Source of the DNA: Catenaria anguillulae PL171
Lineage: Eukaryota > Blastocladiomycota > Blastocladiomycetes > Blastocladiales > Catenariaceae
Length of the DNA: 64,000 nucleotides
NCBI GenBank assembly: GCA_002102555.1
Contig: MCFL01000029.1
Coordinates: forward strand, 248,001-312,000
Direction: 5' to 3'
Both the position numbers and the translations under genes were made by a program. Shown here one piece after another: positions 1 to 12,534 of this stretch; position 1 is the stretch's first letter, and every line of letters begins with the position of its first letter. Under the pieces are notes generated by a model. It saw only the letters and a list, made by a program, of their open reading frames with translations, ran no database searches and was not told the origin of the DNA.

Positions 1-1851
1 GCGGTAACACCCCCAACGTGGCCAAGTTCAAGTGTCTGGTGGCGCTGCGAGTATTTTCAGGCTTCAGTTGGGCAGCGGCGGGTGATTCCTCGGCAAGGTC
101 AGATTGGGACTGGCTATGAGAAAACCCGGCCGCATTTTGAAATGTGCTCGGTAATCGCCGAAGTCCTTGCGAATCCGATTCCGAGTCCGTGAGTGGACCT
201 GGCGCCTGCGTAAAGGCGGGAAGCTTGAACATCTGCGTCATCGACGATGGCGGCGAACCAAGCTGTGACGAGGAGGAATTCAACGAATGTGGTGGGGCAG
301 GTGCCATGGACACGAATGAACTGGATTTGTTGCTGGGAAAGCTCGCGATCCATTTCTCAACCGAAACATTTTCCTGGCAAAGGTGGTTTGTCGCCGGTCA
401 ATCCAGCACGTTTGGTGCAGATGGAATATGGAAAAAGTCTCAACGTGCCCCTACGTGTAACGAGTGAGTGTACCCATCCAGTGGCCCGCCTTCGCTTGAT
501 GCACCATCGGTGAGCGGAATGCATGGCCTACATGCGCGCAGAAAAAAAAAAAAAAAAAAAAAAAAACGTCAACTGAACGCAATGCCGTTGATTGAAGCCC
601 AAGGCATGGAATTGTGTACATCATGTCGTCGTGGGTTGTACGAGTTCCAATTGGCCCAAACCTCGGCTCGTCTACCTCATCCAACCAAGCAGGGATTCCG
701 ACCACAGTCAAAACGCTGCGGCCAGTGACTCGTGGAATGGAATTCCGGTCAAGCTGAATCCAGTCCGCGGGGGGAATGCGTCGAAGCCATGGGTACAAGA
801 GCCGATTGGTGATGTACAAGGTCTTGTGCAAGCTAAGGCGATGACGGCGATGGAGGAATGCGATGCAGCCTATTGGGTGATGCAGCAGTGCATCCCATTT
901 CGCTTCATCAAGGGAGCTCGGCGATCGTGGATGAAGATAAAACAGGTACACTGGAAAGCCTAGAACAGTTGACATGGCCCGGATGGCAGATCGAATTGCG
1001 GGCAACGGAACTGTCGAATTGACGCTGCCATCCCAAGTGACAATGACACGACTTGTAAAGCGGGCCTGATGACAAGCCCAGAGCTGAATCGGCTCGACCA
1101 TGTCATTGTGAAGAATGAGTGACCCATTCTCCAAGACAAACACGTTGGTTGCATTCCCATCGACAATGAGTGCCTACCCCAAGCAGTCACGATTGGCAGG
1201 TCTTGAGTCAGCGCTTGCCATAAAATGTGGCTAACCAATGGCCTGCGCGAGAAACAAACGAACCGCCATGCAAAACGTCCGGCCTCCACCTTTCGCCTCC
1301 AACAAGGATGGAATTTGGACCACGTCCACGCCACGCTCCTCTTGGATATCCACATCGGCCAAAACATCCAAGGTTCCCTCAAACGATCCCTTCACCCAAA
1401 AACCTGCAAAATGAGCAATCTCCAAGGATTCCACCCTGCGGGGCTCTTCGCTTGCAGCAGCCGCTCGACACCACTCAAGCGCCCAACCAATGAATAGCCG
1501 ATCTGGCGGCGCCATGTACACCAGAGCGACATGCAAATCTGGAATCGCTGCCCGCAGCCGAGATGCGTAGTTGAAGGGGAACGAGAACGACGGTGAATAG
1601 AGGAGCACAACAAGATTTTCGCCATTTTCGAGCCTCGACTTGAGATCGGACGCGATGGAGCGAAATGGTAGATTGGGATATTGCGTGTGGAAGAGAATCA
1701 ATGTGTGAGAGCCAGGTACAAGACCCGCCTTTGCGAGGTAACAATGAATATCTTGAGCAGGGTGCGCGATTACCCAAACTAGGCTGTACTCGGTAATCGG
1801 GAGCGGTAGTGTTGCCGGGAGTGTGACAGACATGACGGCAAGGCACTGCAC
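1..1851 (-). CDS. Unknown spliced gene, runs off the left edge
   Basis: Protein not recognised. Exon 1 is 1851-1264 (196 codons). A 90-bp GT-AG intron (1263-1174) joins in phase 0 to exon 2, 1173-568 (202 codons). Both read as ordinary globular protein with hydrophobic strands and no motif I can name. After exon 2 a poly(T) stretch seems to serve as the polypyrimidine tract, and a short exon may begin at 527. From 373 to position 1 a frame is open with no stop; it is rich in Ser, Pro and Gln, like a disordered tail, and continues outside the window. The junctions between 567 and 373 are tentative. The start could be the Met at 1851 or the one six codons later. A TATA-like stretch lies about 100 bp upstream. 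The exon 1-2 model is fairly sure; treating the edge segment as the same gene is inference. Confidence 0.5.
542..566 (+). repeat. Poly(A) run of 25 bases
   Basis: On the minus strand this is a T run directly after a possible donor at 567/566 and before a possible acceptor at 528. It probably forms the pyrimidine tract of an intron of the left-edge gene. No retroelement sequence adjoins it. Confidence 0.6.
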
Positions 1852-1948
1852 TTCGATGCGAAGGTGGGAATGATTGATATTGCTTGAATGCTTTGGGTTG
1901 TTATTGGATTCATGTCACTTTGTCTCGCAAAGATATTGCAATCAGGCT

Positions 1949-1961
1949 GTATATATTTATG
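1949..1961 (-). promoter_or_regulatory. TATA-like AT-rich site
   Basis: An AT run reading ATAAATATATA on the minus strand lies about 100 bp upstream of the start of the left-edge gene and inside the 3' flank of the aminotransferase gene. Position and composition fit a core promoter; nothing else supports it. Confidence 0.3.
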
Positions 1962-2139
1962 TTCGTTTGAATGACCGCCTCTTTTTCTTCTCGCGAGACA
2001 AGAGTACACACCAGTCGCCCTTGATTTGGGAGGTGGGACAAGGGACACACATATATTTTGTATGAACATGGCGACGACGTATGACGATTGACAAAAAAGG
2101 GAACCGATAGTGTGGCAGCGACGACGGCAATCGCACTCC

Positions 2140-3339
2140 TTACTCCATTGCCCAATCCAACTCCAGCACTTTTTCCGCGCGCTCAGTCAACTTTCTACGA
2201 ACACCATCTGAAATAGCCAACAAAAGTGAATTCCGCGGGTCCAACGTTATCGACCAACCCGCCGGCAAATAGTGGTCAAGATCACGACTGGATGCTTCAT
2301 CCACATCAATGCGGGAAAGTGGACAAACAAGACGACTTGTGCTCGTTACGAAGGCTGCTTTCCACTCTGCCGCTTGGTCAAGTCGAGGATGCTGGTACTG
2401 TACGGGGACGCCGAGTTCCTCGCACACTTGAATCACGAGACGGAGAATGGTGCCCGTGAGTACATCTGTGAGGGGTGCTGTTTGAACCTGATACTGGTGA
2501 ATCAGGACATCCGACTTGGAGCTGATGGTAGGATTCGGAACGATTGTAAAGAAGTTACTCGAGAGGCCTTCGAAAACAACGCCATTGTGGGAAAGCAGAA
2601 CCTCGTTAATCGATCCATCTGCCATGAGCTGGGCCAAAGGCTTGCGGTCCGCCACCCACTTCGAATCCTTGGCCTGAGCATTACCTCGTGGCTCCCCTGC
2701 GACGATTGCTCTTGTCGCATCACAATCTCGAGGACCCGGCGGCGAAAGTGGAGAGCAGTGCACGGCAAGTGTACCGTCCAGAGAAGCAACCCAAGTAACC
2801 TTGGTTTCGTTCAATGTGCTTTGAGAACTCGTTGCGTTTGAAAGCGGCGCAAACGATGGATTTGCCTTGAAAAACGAGGAAAGGGCTCTCGAAAGCACTG
2901 GGCGCATGAGCGCCGCAAGCACCGAGGAATTGGTCAATGCCGCGTAGACGTGCTTGTCGATGGGGGTAGCTTCGCCCGAGACATCCAGTTTAGAGAGCGA
3001 GGATGCGGTTCGGCTACAGTGGGCAGAAAACTCGAGCAAGTGGCTTGCGTGAACGGTTCGAGCCCCAGTGTATGCACCCCGAGGAAAAGTCAGAATCCAC
3101 GCATTAGAGTCGTGAGTGACGCCGTGGGTTTGGACATCAATGGAACCCAAGTGCGCGACTCCGTCGCTGTCGGCGATGACTTGGGAAGTGGCCGCCACGG
3201 GCGAGACATTATGATCAGTCGGCATGATGGTTGATCGTTGCAAGCAGCGGAGACCAGAGCTGTGGGCGGCTCTTGCTGAGAGCGCGAAGAAGCAGATGGA
3301 GAGTGATTGAGACGGGCTTGGCGAGAGCACACGTAGCAT
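2140..3339 (-). CDS. Class IV aminotransferase (D-amino acid / branched-chain type fold), probably mitochondrial
   Basis: A single uninterrupted frame of 399 residues. The fold-type IV PLP transaminase signature is visible: a PRGAYTGARTV segment near residue 90, a lysine in KWVADRKPL near residue 232, and the INEVLLSHNGVVFEGLSSNF block near 250, which matches the family's 'nEvlL...G.v.Eg..sN.F' motif. Enzymes of this family move amino groups between amino acids and 2-oxo acids using pyridoxal phosphate. The first ~35 residues are rich in Ser, Arg and Ala with no acids, as in a mitochondrial targeting peptide; a second Met at residue 39 could start a cytosolic form. Substrate cannot be told from sequence: it resembles the uncharacterised eukaryotic relatives rather than classical BCAT. 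It lies between two genes on the same strand. Confidence 0.8.
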   Translation of the reverse strand: MLRVLSPSPSQSLSICFFALSARAAHSSGLRCLQRSTIMPTDHNVSPVAATSQVIADSDGVAHLGSIDVQTHGVTHDSNAWILTFPRGAYTGARTVHASHLLEFSAHCSRTASSLSKLDVSGEATPIDKHVYAALTNSSVLAALMRPVLSRALSSFFKANPSFAPLSNATSSQSTLNETKVTWVASLDGTLAVHCSPLSPPGPRDCDATRAIVAGEPRGNAQAKDSKWVADRKPLAQLMADGSINEVLLSHNGVVFEGLSSNFFTIVPNPTISSKSDVLIHQYQVQTAPLTDVLTGTILRLVIQVCEELGVPVQYQHPRLDQAAEWKAAFVTSTSRLVCPLSRIDVDEASSRDLDHYLPAGWSITLDPRNSLLLAISDGVRRKLTERAEKVLELDWAME

Positions 3340-3853
3340 TTGGACTCTCAGCTGTAGGTTGAATGGGCAGAGTTATGGTCGTTAACCATGCAAGTGCGAT
3401 GAATGCATTGAGTTATGGTCTATTCTTTCTGCTAAAGATACTGCCGTCGCTGTCGAGTTGTAGACGGTTGCGTTCGCCCGACGTCACCATCGATCCGCCT
3501 TATAACAAATTCTGAATTGTATATGTAATGATGCAAAAGACCGATACCAGCAACCTTGGATCGATTGAGAACGATCGAATACATAGTTTCATGTATGCAA
3601 CTATTAATGATAAGAGAACGGTTCGAGGATCTATTGAAATTGGAAAGTGTGACAAGAATACACGATGATGGAGACTGCCAGGCAACCAAGCACAGATGGG
3701 GACAAAAGGAAAAGTGCAAAACTGCTGGAGGGTTTGGACTTTGTAGGGAATTGGGAAAAAAAGGCGCAAAAAGATGGGAAAGGACAATGGGTGGTGAGGA
3801 GGCAATCGGAGAATCAAGCAGTGAGCGAGCAAAAGCAAACTTGGCGTATTTAC
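3340..3853. other. Intergenic region between aminotransferase start and G alpha 3' end
   Basis: About 514 bp. Short open frames occur on both strands, but none resembles a protein or continues into a neighbouring exon. It should hold the aminotransferase promoter and the G alpha 3' UTR; no clear motif was seen. Confidence 0.5.
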
Positions 3854-5240
<1,387 letters not shown>

Positions 5241-5817
5241 GATGACGTGGTGGCGGTAGCACGCAAGAGAGGTGAAAAGATAAGGGAAGGTGACGAAGCC
5301 GGAGGCGGTTTGATTCGGCGGTGGCTTCAGCTTCGGAGAGCGGCGGACGACTGGCTATCGAATGGGGTAGGGCGGCCTTGGCGTTCCCGCGAAGCAGTTC
5401 TTGTGAAGTTTGGGGCTGCTTTCGAAGAGAGGCAAGCAGACAAAGATTCATGTAAGTGGCAAATTCACTGAGGTGTGAGTTTGGTCATTGTGAGAGAGCA
5501 AGAATGTAATTTTACACAGCGGTTTGCCGTTGCTGTCCATGGATGTGGCTGGTCTGTGACCTGCGAACGGGTGGCCGATGGCTGGTGGACGTGGTGGGTG
5601 GAGCCTGACGTGGCTGGGGACCTCGCCATTTGCCTGACTGAGGCACAAATGTCAATAAGCTGTATACACTTGGTACATTGTGGTGCATGAACATGTCCCA
5701 AGCGAATAACTCAGTTAAAATGCTTTGCAGGTCAAGTTGCCGTAAGTTTGATTAAATAACAAATGGCTTCTATGTATGTTGCCTCAAAAACTTGGCACCC
5801 AGTTTCTTCTCGCTGTC
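5241..5817. other. Intergenic region upstream of the G alpha gene
   Basis: About 577 bp containing the presumed promoter of the G alpha gene and the 3' end of the next minus-strand gene. Short frames here look like chance. No RNA gene or repeat was seen. Confidence 0.5.
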
Positions 5818-6429
5818 TCACATGGCATAGATCGCGACGCCTCCACCCTGGCTGATCTTGACACTCTCAAGCTCAACAGCGCGATTGAGAGCCTTGACAG
5901 CCTCCGAAGCAAAATGAGACTCAACTATTTATTGATCAGAAGAGCGTTTCTGGTCAAGTTGTGAAATCAATGTGCAAACAGCAGTCAGGTCGGATGAATC
6001 CACGGCGCCTTGGGCGAAAAGAGCTTGCGCAAAGGAGGGCAGGAGTTCCAGATTGCTTAATGCAAAACCGGAATACTTGGAGCGTTCAAGTTGGCCCAGA
6101 ATAAACAAGACAAGTCGAGTGGGCAAGCGGCGCCAGCACCTCATGATGGGATGGAGCGATCTTGTCAAACGATTCCAATCATGCATCCATGAAGCCATGC
6201 AGCAGACCGCATTTGGGTCATTGATATCCTCACTGTATCTAGAGAAGACTCCAAACTCACCAAGGGTGCGATCCATGCGCCAATCTGGTGCGCTGGCATG
6301 ACGGTCGGGAAAGATAGCCTCGATGCAATCCAAAGCACAATGAGGCTGTTGCTTGTGCGCAAGCGGCATATCGGCTGGCGGCTTCAAGGACAATGACACG
6401 ACAAGCCAAGAGCAAGAACTACCGATCAG
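5818..6429 (-). CDS. Unknown gene, last two exons modelled, 5' end unresolved
   Basis: Exon 6429-5980 (150 codons) follows a good acceptor (pyrimidine run then TTTTAG). A 60-bp GT-AG intron (5979-5920) joins it in phase 0 to the terminal exon 5919-5818, which encodes SHFASEAVKALNRAVELESV and ends GGGVAIYAM. The codon usage and junctions look real, and the C-terminal helix followed by a glycine patch may be conserved, but I cannot assign a family. The first part is helical with many Leu, Trp and Cys. Upstream exons should lie in 6430-7000, where two overlapping minus-strand frames compete; one possible donor is at the GTATGG around 6515. It shares an upstream region with the divergent DOM34 gene. 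Confidence 0.5.
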
Positions 6430-7244
6430 CTAAAAGAGCAAAACGCAAACAACACATTGAGCGTAAACAGGAAATCCTCGAGCCCATCAATTGCAAAGAT
6501 CGATCAGCCATACCAGCCATGTTGACGAGTATGACAGATGACAGGACGAAACATGCTGAATGAGCCGGCCAAGGCAATGCAAGCCTGGTAAGTCACAAAG
6601 CGGACACGAGGAACATTTGCGCGTTGCGTAGCAATGGGCTAGTCGGAACCTCTCGGATTCGGGTGGGTCATTTGTTTTTGGTTGCGAGGTGTCATTGCTC
6701 CAAACAAGTACGACGAGGGTGGTGTACTTGGGATGGGCAGAGCCGAACGCGGCGGGGGAGCACAGCAATCCGGGTATATGCAACAGGATACTTTTTGACG
6801 GGTGCTGTGAAAGGCAGGAGCAAGGTCCACTTGGCGGGCAAAGCTCGTCCAGGCAACGACGAAGAGCGCGATTCTGCAATGGCTGGCAGCTACGTCGGGC
6901 GACCGGGTCGAGAGTTGCGCGGAAAGTAGCGGCACTCTTGCTTGAAATGTCCATTTGCGAATCACGAATACTTTTGCCGTATTGTCGGTTGAGCATTCTT
7001 TTATTTCCTAACTAATAAATACATGTACCTTTGGCGGCGATTTTGCTTCGCCGATCCTTGGAAAAGACATTGTCACCCTCGAGTCGAGGAGCGATCAATG
7101 GTGGATGAAAACACAGGACATGGTTATACGGGACAGAATCGAAGCATGCCGTGAGACGGCTGAACTACATCTATGTATGGATATTGCCCAGGTATCAAGC
7201 ACACTTTGCGCAAGTTTGTCCCAACATCGCATGCACCCATCACC
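6430..7244. other. Unresolved 5' exons of the minus-strand gene and divergent promoter of DOM34
   Basis: Two long minus-strand frames overlap between about 6490 and 6996. At least one is probably coding, but I could not choose the splice sites. From about 7000 to 7244 no frame is convincing, and this stretch probably holds the start regions of both divergent genes. Confidence 0.4.
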
Positions 7245-8558
7245 ATGAAGCAGCTTGGACGGCATATTGAAAAAGACTTTGCCGGCAATGTTCGGTTGCA
7301 ACCCGAAGAACCAGAGGACATGTGGCACTTGTACAACCTCATCTCTGCTGGCGACCGTATTCGCGCATCGACACTCCGCAAAGTCCAGTCTGAATCATCA
7401 ACCGGATCTGTGGCTTCGCAACGTGTCCGCATCACTCTATCGCTTGTCGTCGAAGACGTCGAGTTTGACGGGCAGGCACATAGGGTTCTTGTCAAGGGAC
7501 GGAATAATGAAGAAAACAAGTTTGTCAAGTTGGGCCAGTATCACACCATCGACCTTGAACTCGACAAGCCGGTCACGATCGCCAAGGACGAATGGGATTC
7601 AATTGACTTGGAGCGCATTGACTCTGCTTGCAACCTGGCCAAGCGCGCCGAGATCGCCGCCGTTGTGTTACAAGAAGGCCTTGCCCACGTTTGCCTTTTG
7701 ACCGAACACATGACTGTTGTCCGCCAGCGGATCGAGGTGTCGGTACCACGCAAGCGTAAGGGTTCATCGTCGAACCACGACAAGGCACTGAACCGCTTCT
7801 TGGAGCAAATCTATCAAGCCATCTTGCGACACATCGACTTTTCCGTTGTGAAATGTGTCTTGGTCGCGTCTCCTGGTTTTTTCAAGGTGCTCTAATGCGT
7901 ACTTCCTCACCCCATTTGTGCGGGTCGTTCTTCCCTCTGCATTTTCACGCTGACAAGGGCACATTGTTTTGCGGCTCATTTCCCCTCACCAGGACCAACT
8001 CTATGAATACATTTTCGCCGAAGCCGTGCGCACAGACCAACGTGCTTTGATTGACAACAAATCCAAGTTCGTCGTTGCCCACTGCTCCTCTGGGCACAAG
8101 CACGCGTTGACAGAGCTTTTGCTCGATCCTTCCATTCAATCCAAATTGAGCGACACCAAGTTTGCGGCGGAAACTCGTGCCCTGGATCGCTTCCACAAGA
8201 TGTTGCAGGATGATCCCGACCGCGCCTGTTATGGAGCAACGCATGTGTTGCACGCTGCAAACATTGGCGCCATCGACACCTTGATGATTGCGGACACCTT
8301 GTTTCGCTCGCACGATGTGGCCACTCGGAAAAAGTACATATGGCTCGTCCACCATGTTCGCCGCAATGGTGGGACGGCGCTCATCTACTCAACCATGCAC
8401 GTCACTGGCGAGCGTATGTCTTTCAAGTTCCTTCTACTCACTTCATTAGCATCAGGATTTAACTATTTTTCATTTTCTTCATTGCAGAACTCAAGAACCT
8501 GACAGGAGTCGCGGCGATCTTATCATTTCCGGTTCCCGAACTGGACGATATTCAGTGA
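7245..8558 (+). CDS. DOM34: Dom34/Pelota mRNA surveillance factor, three exons
   Basis: Exons 7245-7886, 7993-8413 and 8488-8558 (introns of 106 and 74 bp, all phases consistent) encode 377 residues, close to the usual ~385. Pelota is an eRF1-like protein that, with the GTPase Hbs1, rescues stalled ribosomes in no-go and non-stop decay. The N-terminal Sm-like domain begins MKQLGRHIEKDFAGNVRLQP. The central and C-terminal eRF1-type domains show the SPGF.KDQ.YEYIF block, HCSSGHKHALTELL, LSDTK and DVATRKKY. The GGQ motif of eRF1 is absent, as expected for Pelota. The C-terminus VTGEQLKNLTGVAAILSFPV ending in an acidic tail is typical. A Met 24 codons upstream is in frame, but MKQLG aligns with the family start. 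Confidence 0.95.
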
Positions 8559-8856
8559 TGCAAAGTCTACCGCACATGTTATGCAGATGTTTACAAGTAC
8601 TCGATATATAGTGTATAGCATCATCGTCGATGTGTGCTTGGTGACAACGTCTGCTGGCTTGCCATTACTTGAGGTATAGGTATTGCCGTGTATGGATGTG
8701 CCTGCGTGAGCCGTCTGGAGTGCCGATCCAAACTTGACAGTGGGACGTCAAGACTCTTGGGGGTGGGTGCGGTTAGAATGCCCATGATTGTAAACATCTG
8801 CCTATCATCATATATGTGAAAGTGCATGGACATAGGACACAGTGTAAAACGACGCC
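8559..8856. other. Intergenic region between DOM34 and TEL2
   Basis: About 300 bp. It holds the DOM34 3' end, with AT-rich TATATA stretches near 8605, and the presumed TEL2 promoter. No gene or repeat was seen. Confidence 0.5.
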
Positions 8857-11372
8857 ATGAATTTGCTTCAAGCTCTCAACGCCCTCCTAGTCCACTCATC
8901 CGGCACAGGTTCCACTCGCGATGCCAGCAACCTTGACGACCGTGTCAACCATGTGAAATCCTGGCTCCTGTCTGTCGACATTGCGGAATGGACACGGTCA
9001 TGGCCACTCGACCAGCAACAACAACAGCGCCTTGCTCGAATCCTTGTCTCCCTTCCGGACCGGATTGCCAACACATATGAAGGCAACCCACCGCCATTCT
9101 TCACGTTCCAGTTCGTCCGATTCACGACAATTCTTTCTCACGTTTGCGCCGCCTGACTCACGTTGCGTCTCTGTCCTGGATAGACAATTCTTTACTCTCC
9201 TGACCACCAAACTGAACGATGCACTATCTCGACACTCCGCGGCAACCGATACACAGCGATACGCAATGCTTCTTGATAACGCTTCACGAATTGGGGCTTC
9301 ACCGTTCATCGCTCAGGCACTCTGTTCTCTGCGCAGCTCATTGTGCTGTGGGTGGTCCTCGGTCCTTGCTCTCTATCCCAATGGTATCGACATTGCTTCG
9401 GCCACTCTGGTGCAAGTTTCCTGCATTGAACGCATTCCGACCCATGATATCACCACCCTGTGTTTGACTTTGTTTGGGCAATTCGACTCGCCGCTCGTTG
9501 CCGACGCTCTGTCCACCACATCAATTCTCATGTTGCCTTGGCACGCCCGGGCAGCATTCGTGTGCTATTTGGACTCGATCGAAAGCACTGTCGTCGCGCT
9601 TGTGCAATGGCTACAATTGTGGTCCAAGCACGACATTCATTCTTGGGCTTCTCAGGCACTAAAGGATTCGTTAACCGAATCGCTCCTCTTGGCTGCTGGC
9701 GCTCTGCAAGGGAGGATTCGAGCAAGCAAGAAACGACCACTACCTTTCGACCCAGTCCAGTCAGCTTCCTTTCTCGTGCGCGGAATGCCCCTGTGGCTTG
9801 GGTCGTGTGAAAAGGACCGAATTTCGGCCCAGGTCGTTGCAGAAGAATTGTACAAGCTGATTCCTGATGCGGAGGTACTCAGCTTTGATTTGCCGCCGCA
9901 CGATGCAGTTCTTTGGCTTCGGAAATGTGTCGAAGCTGGTCATTCGCTGGCCGACGCAACCGACCTCAATGCACAGTCGCAAACAATTTCGAACCTCAGC
10001 AGCCGAGTTGGTTCAGTGACACGATCGTCAATAATCTCAACCGCGCCAGCGGTGCCGACCTCCCTTCTCGACTCGGACGACGACGAAGATTCCGCTCCAG
10101 GCGCCTCCTTTCCGCATCTTGAAGCCGACATTGCCTCCAATATCACCACTGCCGCACCAAGTTTTCTCTCGGAATGCATCCAAGTACTCAACGCCAACAA
10201 TTCTCATTCGCCAAGTGCCGACATTGGCGGTGCCGTCGGTTCATCCGCGCTTGACGTCCAAAAAGTAGTTTCCCATCTCCCTCAAATTATTCGCGCTTCA
10301 CCCCAATGGGTTGTTGACGATGTCGCTCCCAGCCTAGCTGGTGAACTTTTGCTTCGGTTGCAGTCAGTTCACGAGGAAGGTACGATCCGTTCTCTGCTGT
10401 AACCCGCATGGAATGCATGCGACGCTTCATGACTGACGAACAGCCGGACTGGCCCACTTTCATTCAACAACAATAGCGGACATTGAAAGCACAACGCACG
10501 CATTTTTTCAGCTGGTTGCAGCATCTCCTGCAGGCTCGCTTCGGTTTGGATCAATTATTCATGTTACGTGCCCCATCACACATCAACTGACATACTGTTG
10601 ATACCGCTGGACTAGGTCTCTCGTGGAGAATCTCAATAGCGACGGTCATTACAACGACATGCAAATGTTGCTTGTTCTCGGCTTGATTGGCCAATCGTGT
10701 GCTGTCCTGGCCAACGCTCCTCAAACGCTTGACACCCCAGCTGGACCCAACCAATTGGCAGCCGCTGTCTACCGTATCGGCACAATCAAGCGTGAGTCCG
10801 TGTCCTCCACAAGAGTCAGCACGCACAATCGGATGGGTCAAATTGCGCATTTTGTGCTGGCCGCGCTTCTTGGTGTTTCACACCCTGACCGGAGCACAGC
10901 CGTATTTAACCGTCGACTCTGGGCAATTGCACAGGTGTTGAGCAACTCTTGTACGTATTGGGGTCAACGTTTGAACCGATCCTTCATTCCTAGCGGCTTT
11001 TCTCACGTTTGGTTTATTAGATCATCTTGTCGAGTTCGCGAGCTTGGCTGCTGATTCATGGGAATGGCTGTTGACGCTTTCAGCAACCTGCACCAATAGT
11101 GACACACGACTTGCAGCCCTCACAGTGTTCTTGGCGACGACTTCATTGTTGGAGCCGCACACGGCAAGTTCTGACGCTCTGGACCCTTTGTTTTCTCTCG
11201 TGGCTCATTTGGCTGCAGGTCCGTTTTTGATTCGCTCGCAAGACATGTTCAATCTGCTCACTGGAGCGCTATTTGCACAGACTGGGGTCAAGTCGCATCC
11301 GACAAGGCTCTTCAAACGGCATCATTTGTGCTCGTCAATGAACTTGGGCGCCTGCGGGGACGCAGGACATGA
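8857..11372 (+). CDS. TEL2: Tel2-like protein (TTT complex), six exons
   Basis: Exons 8857-9104, 9184-10379, 10444-10567, 10616-10950, 11021-11218 and 11281-11372 give 730 residues, with phases agreeing at all five junctions (introns 79, 64, 48, 70 and 62 bp). Tel2 with Tti1 and Tti2 forms a co-chaperone that stabilises PI3K-like kinases such as TOR, ATM and ATR. The best match is the C-terminal half: an acidic LLDSDDDEDSAPG linker (the CK2-type Ser-Asp region), APSFLSECIQVLN, HLPQIIRASPQWVVDDVAPS, a segment like Tel2 'LTSQ....RQRMDIL' (VTSLVENLN...NDMQMLL), and an SWEWLLTLSATCTNSDTRLA helix pair near the end. The third intron uses a weak GTGCCC donor and is the least certain. The helical N-terminal half is poorly conserved, as usual for Tel2. 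Confidence 0.75.
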
Positions 11373-11607
11373 CCCAGTCCGGTAGCGATTCGATGCCTTT
11401 GTACTTCAAGATCCAAGCACTTCGTTCACTGCGACGAAGATTAACGGCCGATGGAGTGTGTTGTGTGCCCGCCAACGTGGCGAGATGATTGGCGCCGTCC
11501 GCAGTGATGTGCGGTGTGTCAAGCATCAGCAATGTAGAGGTGTGCACGGTTTCAACGTCAACACCAACGGGTTGTCAGTCAAAAATACATTGAGGGAGTG
11601 AGAGTGG

Positions 11608-12060
11608 TTACGAAGAACCATCGGAAGCATCCATCATCTGTCGCTGCTGCAGTTGGGTGTTGCTCTCGGCAAACCGTTGACTGACCCGCTCTTGGTGAGC
11701 GAGGAATTTGGCGACGCATTTCTCGACGCATTTGTCCTGAAAAGGGCAAGCCTGCGTCAGAAAATCTTTCGGGCACAAGAGCCGGTGACGGACGGGAAAA
11801 TCATACCTCTTTGGTGCTCATGGCCGAGGAGTAAAAATCGTCAATGCAAGAAGAAAAGCATTTGTCCACAATCGTCGAGTACAGTCGAATGGATTCCTTG
11901 ATCTGCAACAAAAACCAATGAATGGATTTCGTGTGAGGGGCTTGCAGGAGTGCTGATACGGGCTGGATGGTACATGGGAGCGACGGACCTGCTTCTGCTC
12001 CATGATGTGAGTCATGTACTCACGCTCCATGGGGGACAGTGAAGAAGGATCGATATTCAT
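11608..12060 (-). CDS. TIM9: Small Tim chaperone Tim9, three exons
   Basis: Exons 12060-11989, 11902-11807 and 11736-11608 encode 98 residues; both introns (86 and 70 bp) fall in phase 0. Small Tims carry hydrophobic precursors across the mitochondrial intermembrane space; Tim9 works as a ring with Tim10. The twin CX3C motif is present as CFSSC and CVEKC, with the family's IKESIRLYSTIVDKCF and KCVAKFLAHQERVSQRFAE blocks around it. Residue pattern (LYS..V..CF, FL.H.ERV.QRF.E) fits Tim9 better than Tim8, 10 or 13. The short N-terminal exon ends in MEQKQ, as in other Tim9 proteins. It is divergent from SWP1, sharing a 474-bp upstream region. Confidence 0.93.
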
Positions 12061-12534
12061 GGTGATAGAAGGGGGCCGGCAAAAGCAATAGGAATGTTGG
12101 ACAGGTGGACAGGGTGGTGAGATGTTGAAACAGGCAAGGTTGCCGTGGGTTTGGTCGTCAGATTGTATGTATTGGTACGATACATGGAGGACATGCAACA
12201 ATTTTCTCTCTGGCACGTTCACTGGCTCCAAGCGTCTTCATTTGAGGGAGTGGTGGTGATTGAAGAAAAAGGGATCGGGGCTCCGATGATCGGCAGCCGA
12301 CTCCATGTGCCACACGCCACTCGTTTGCCGTCCTCCCGATTGACTGATTGACGGATATATACATATCATATTGATATGAAAGATGCTCATGCGACATGAA
12401 TAGTAATCATCAATGAGACCTGGCAATCCAAAGCAATTGCTGCATCTCCCTTTTTTGCAACCATTTTCCAAATCTCGTATCGCCAAACGTCCGTCGATCA
12501 GCATCACCCGACCCACACGACGCCTTCTCCCAAG
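12061..12534. promoter_or_regulatory. Divergent promoter region of TIM9 (-) and SWP1 (+)
   Basis: The only DNA between two divergent starts. It carries an AT-rich block with GATATATACATAT near 12355 and an inverted repeat CATATCA-TAT-TGATATG at 12362-12378. No gene was seen. A core promoter role is inferred from position. Confidence 0.5.

Noticed and set aside
542-566. Poly(A) run as a retroelement end
   Set aside because: No LINE or SINE sequence or target duplication adjoins it; it lies where an intron of the left-edge gene is expected.
2272-2841. Plus-strand frames opposite the aminotransferase
   Set aside because: They overlap a recognisable 399-residue enzyme on the other strand and show no similarity to anything known to me.
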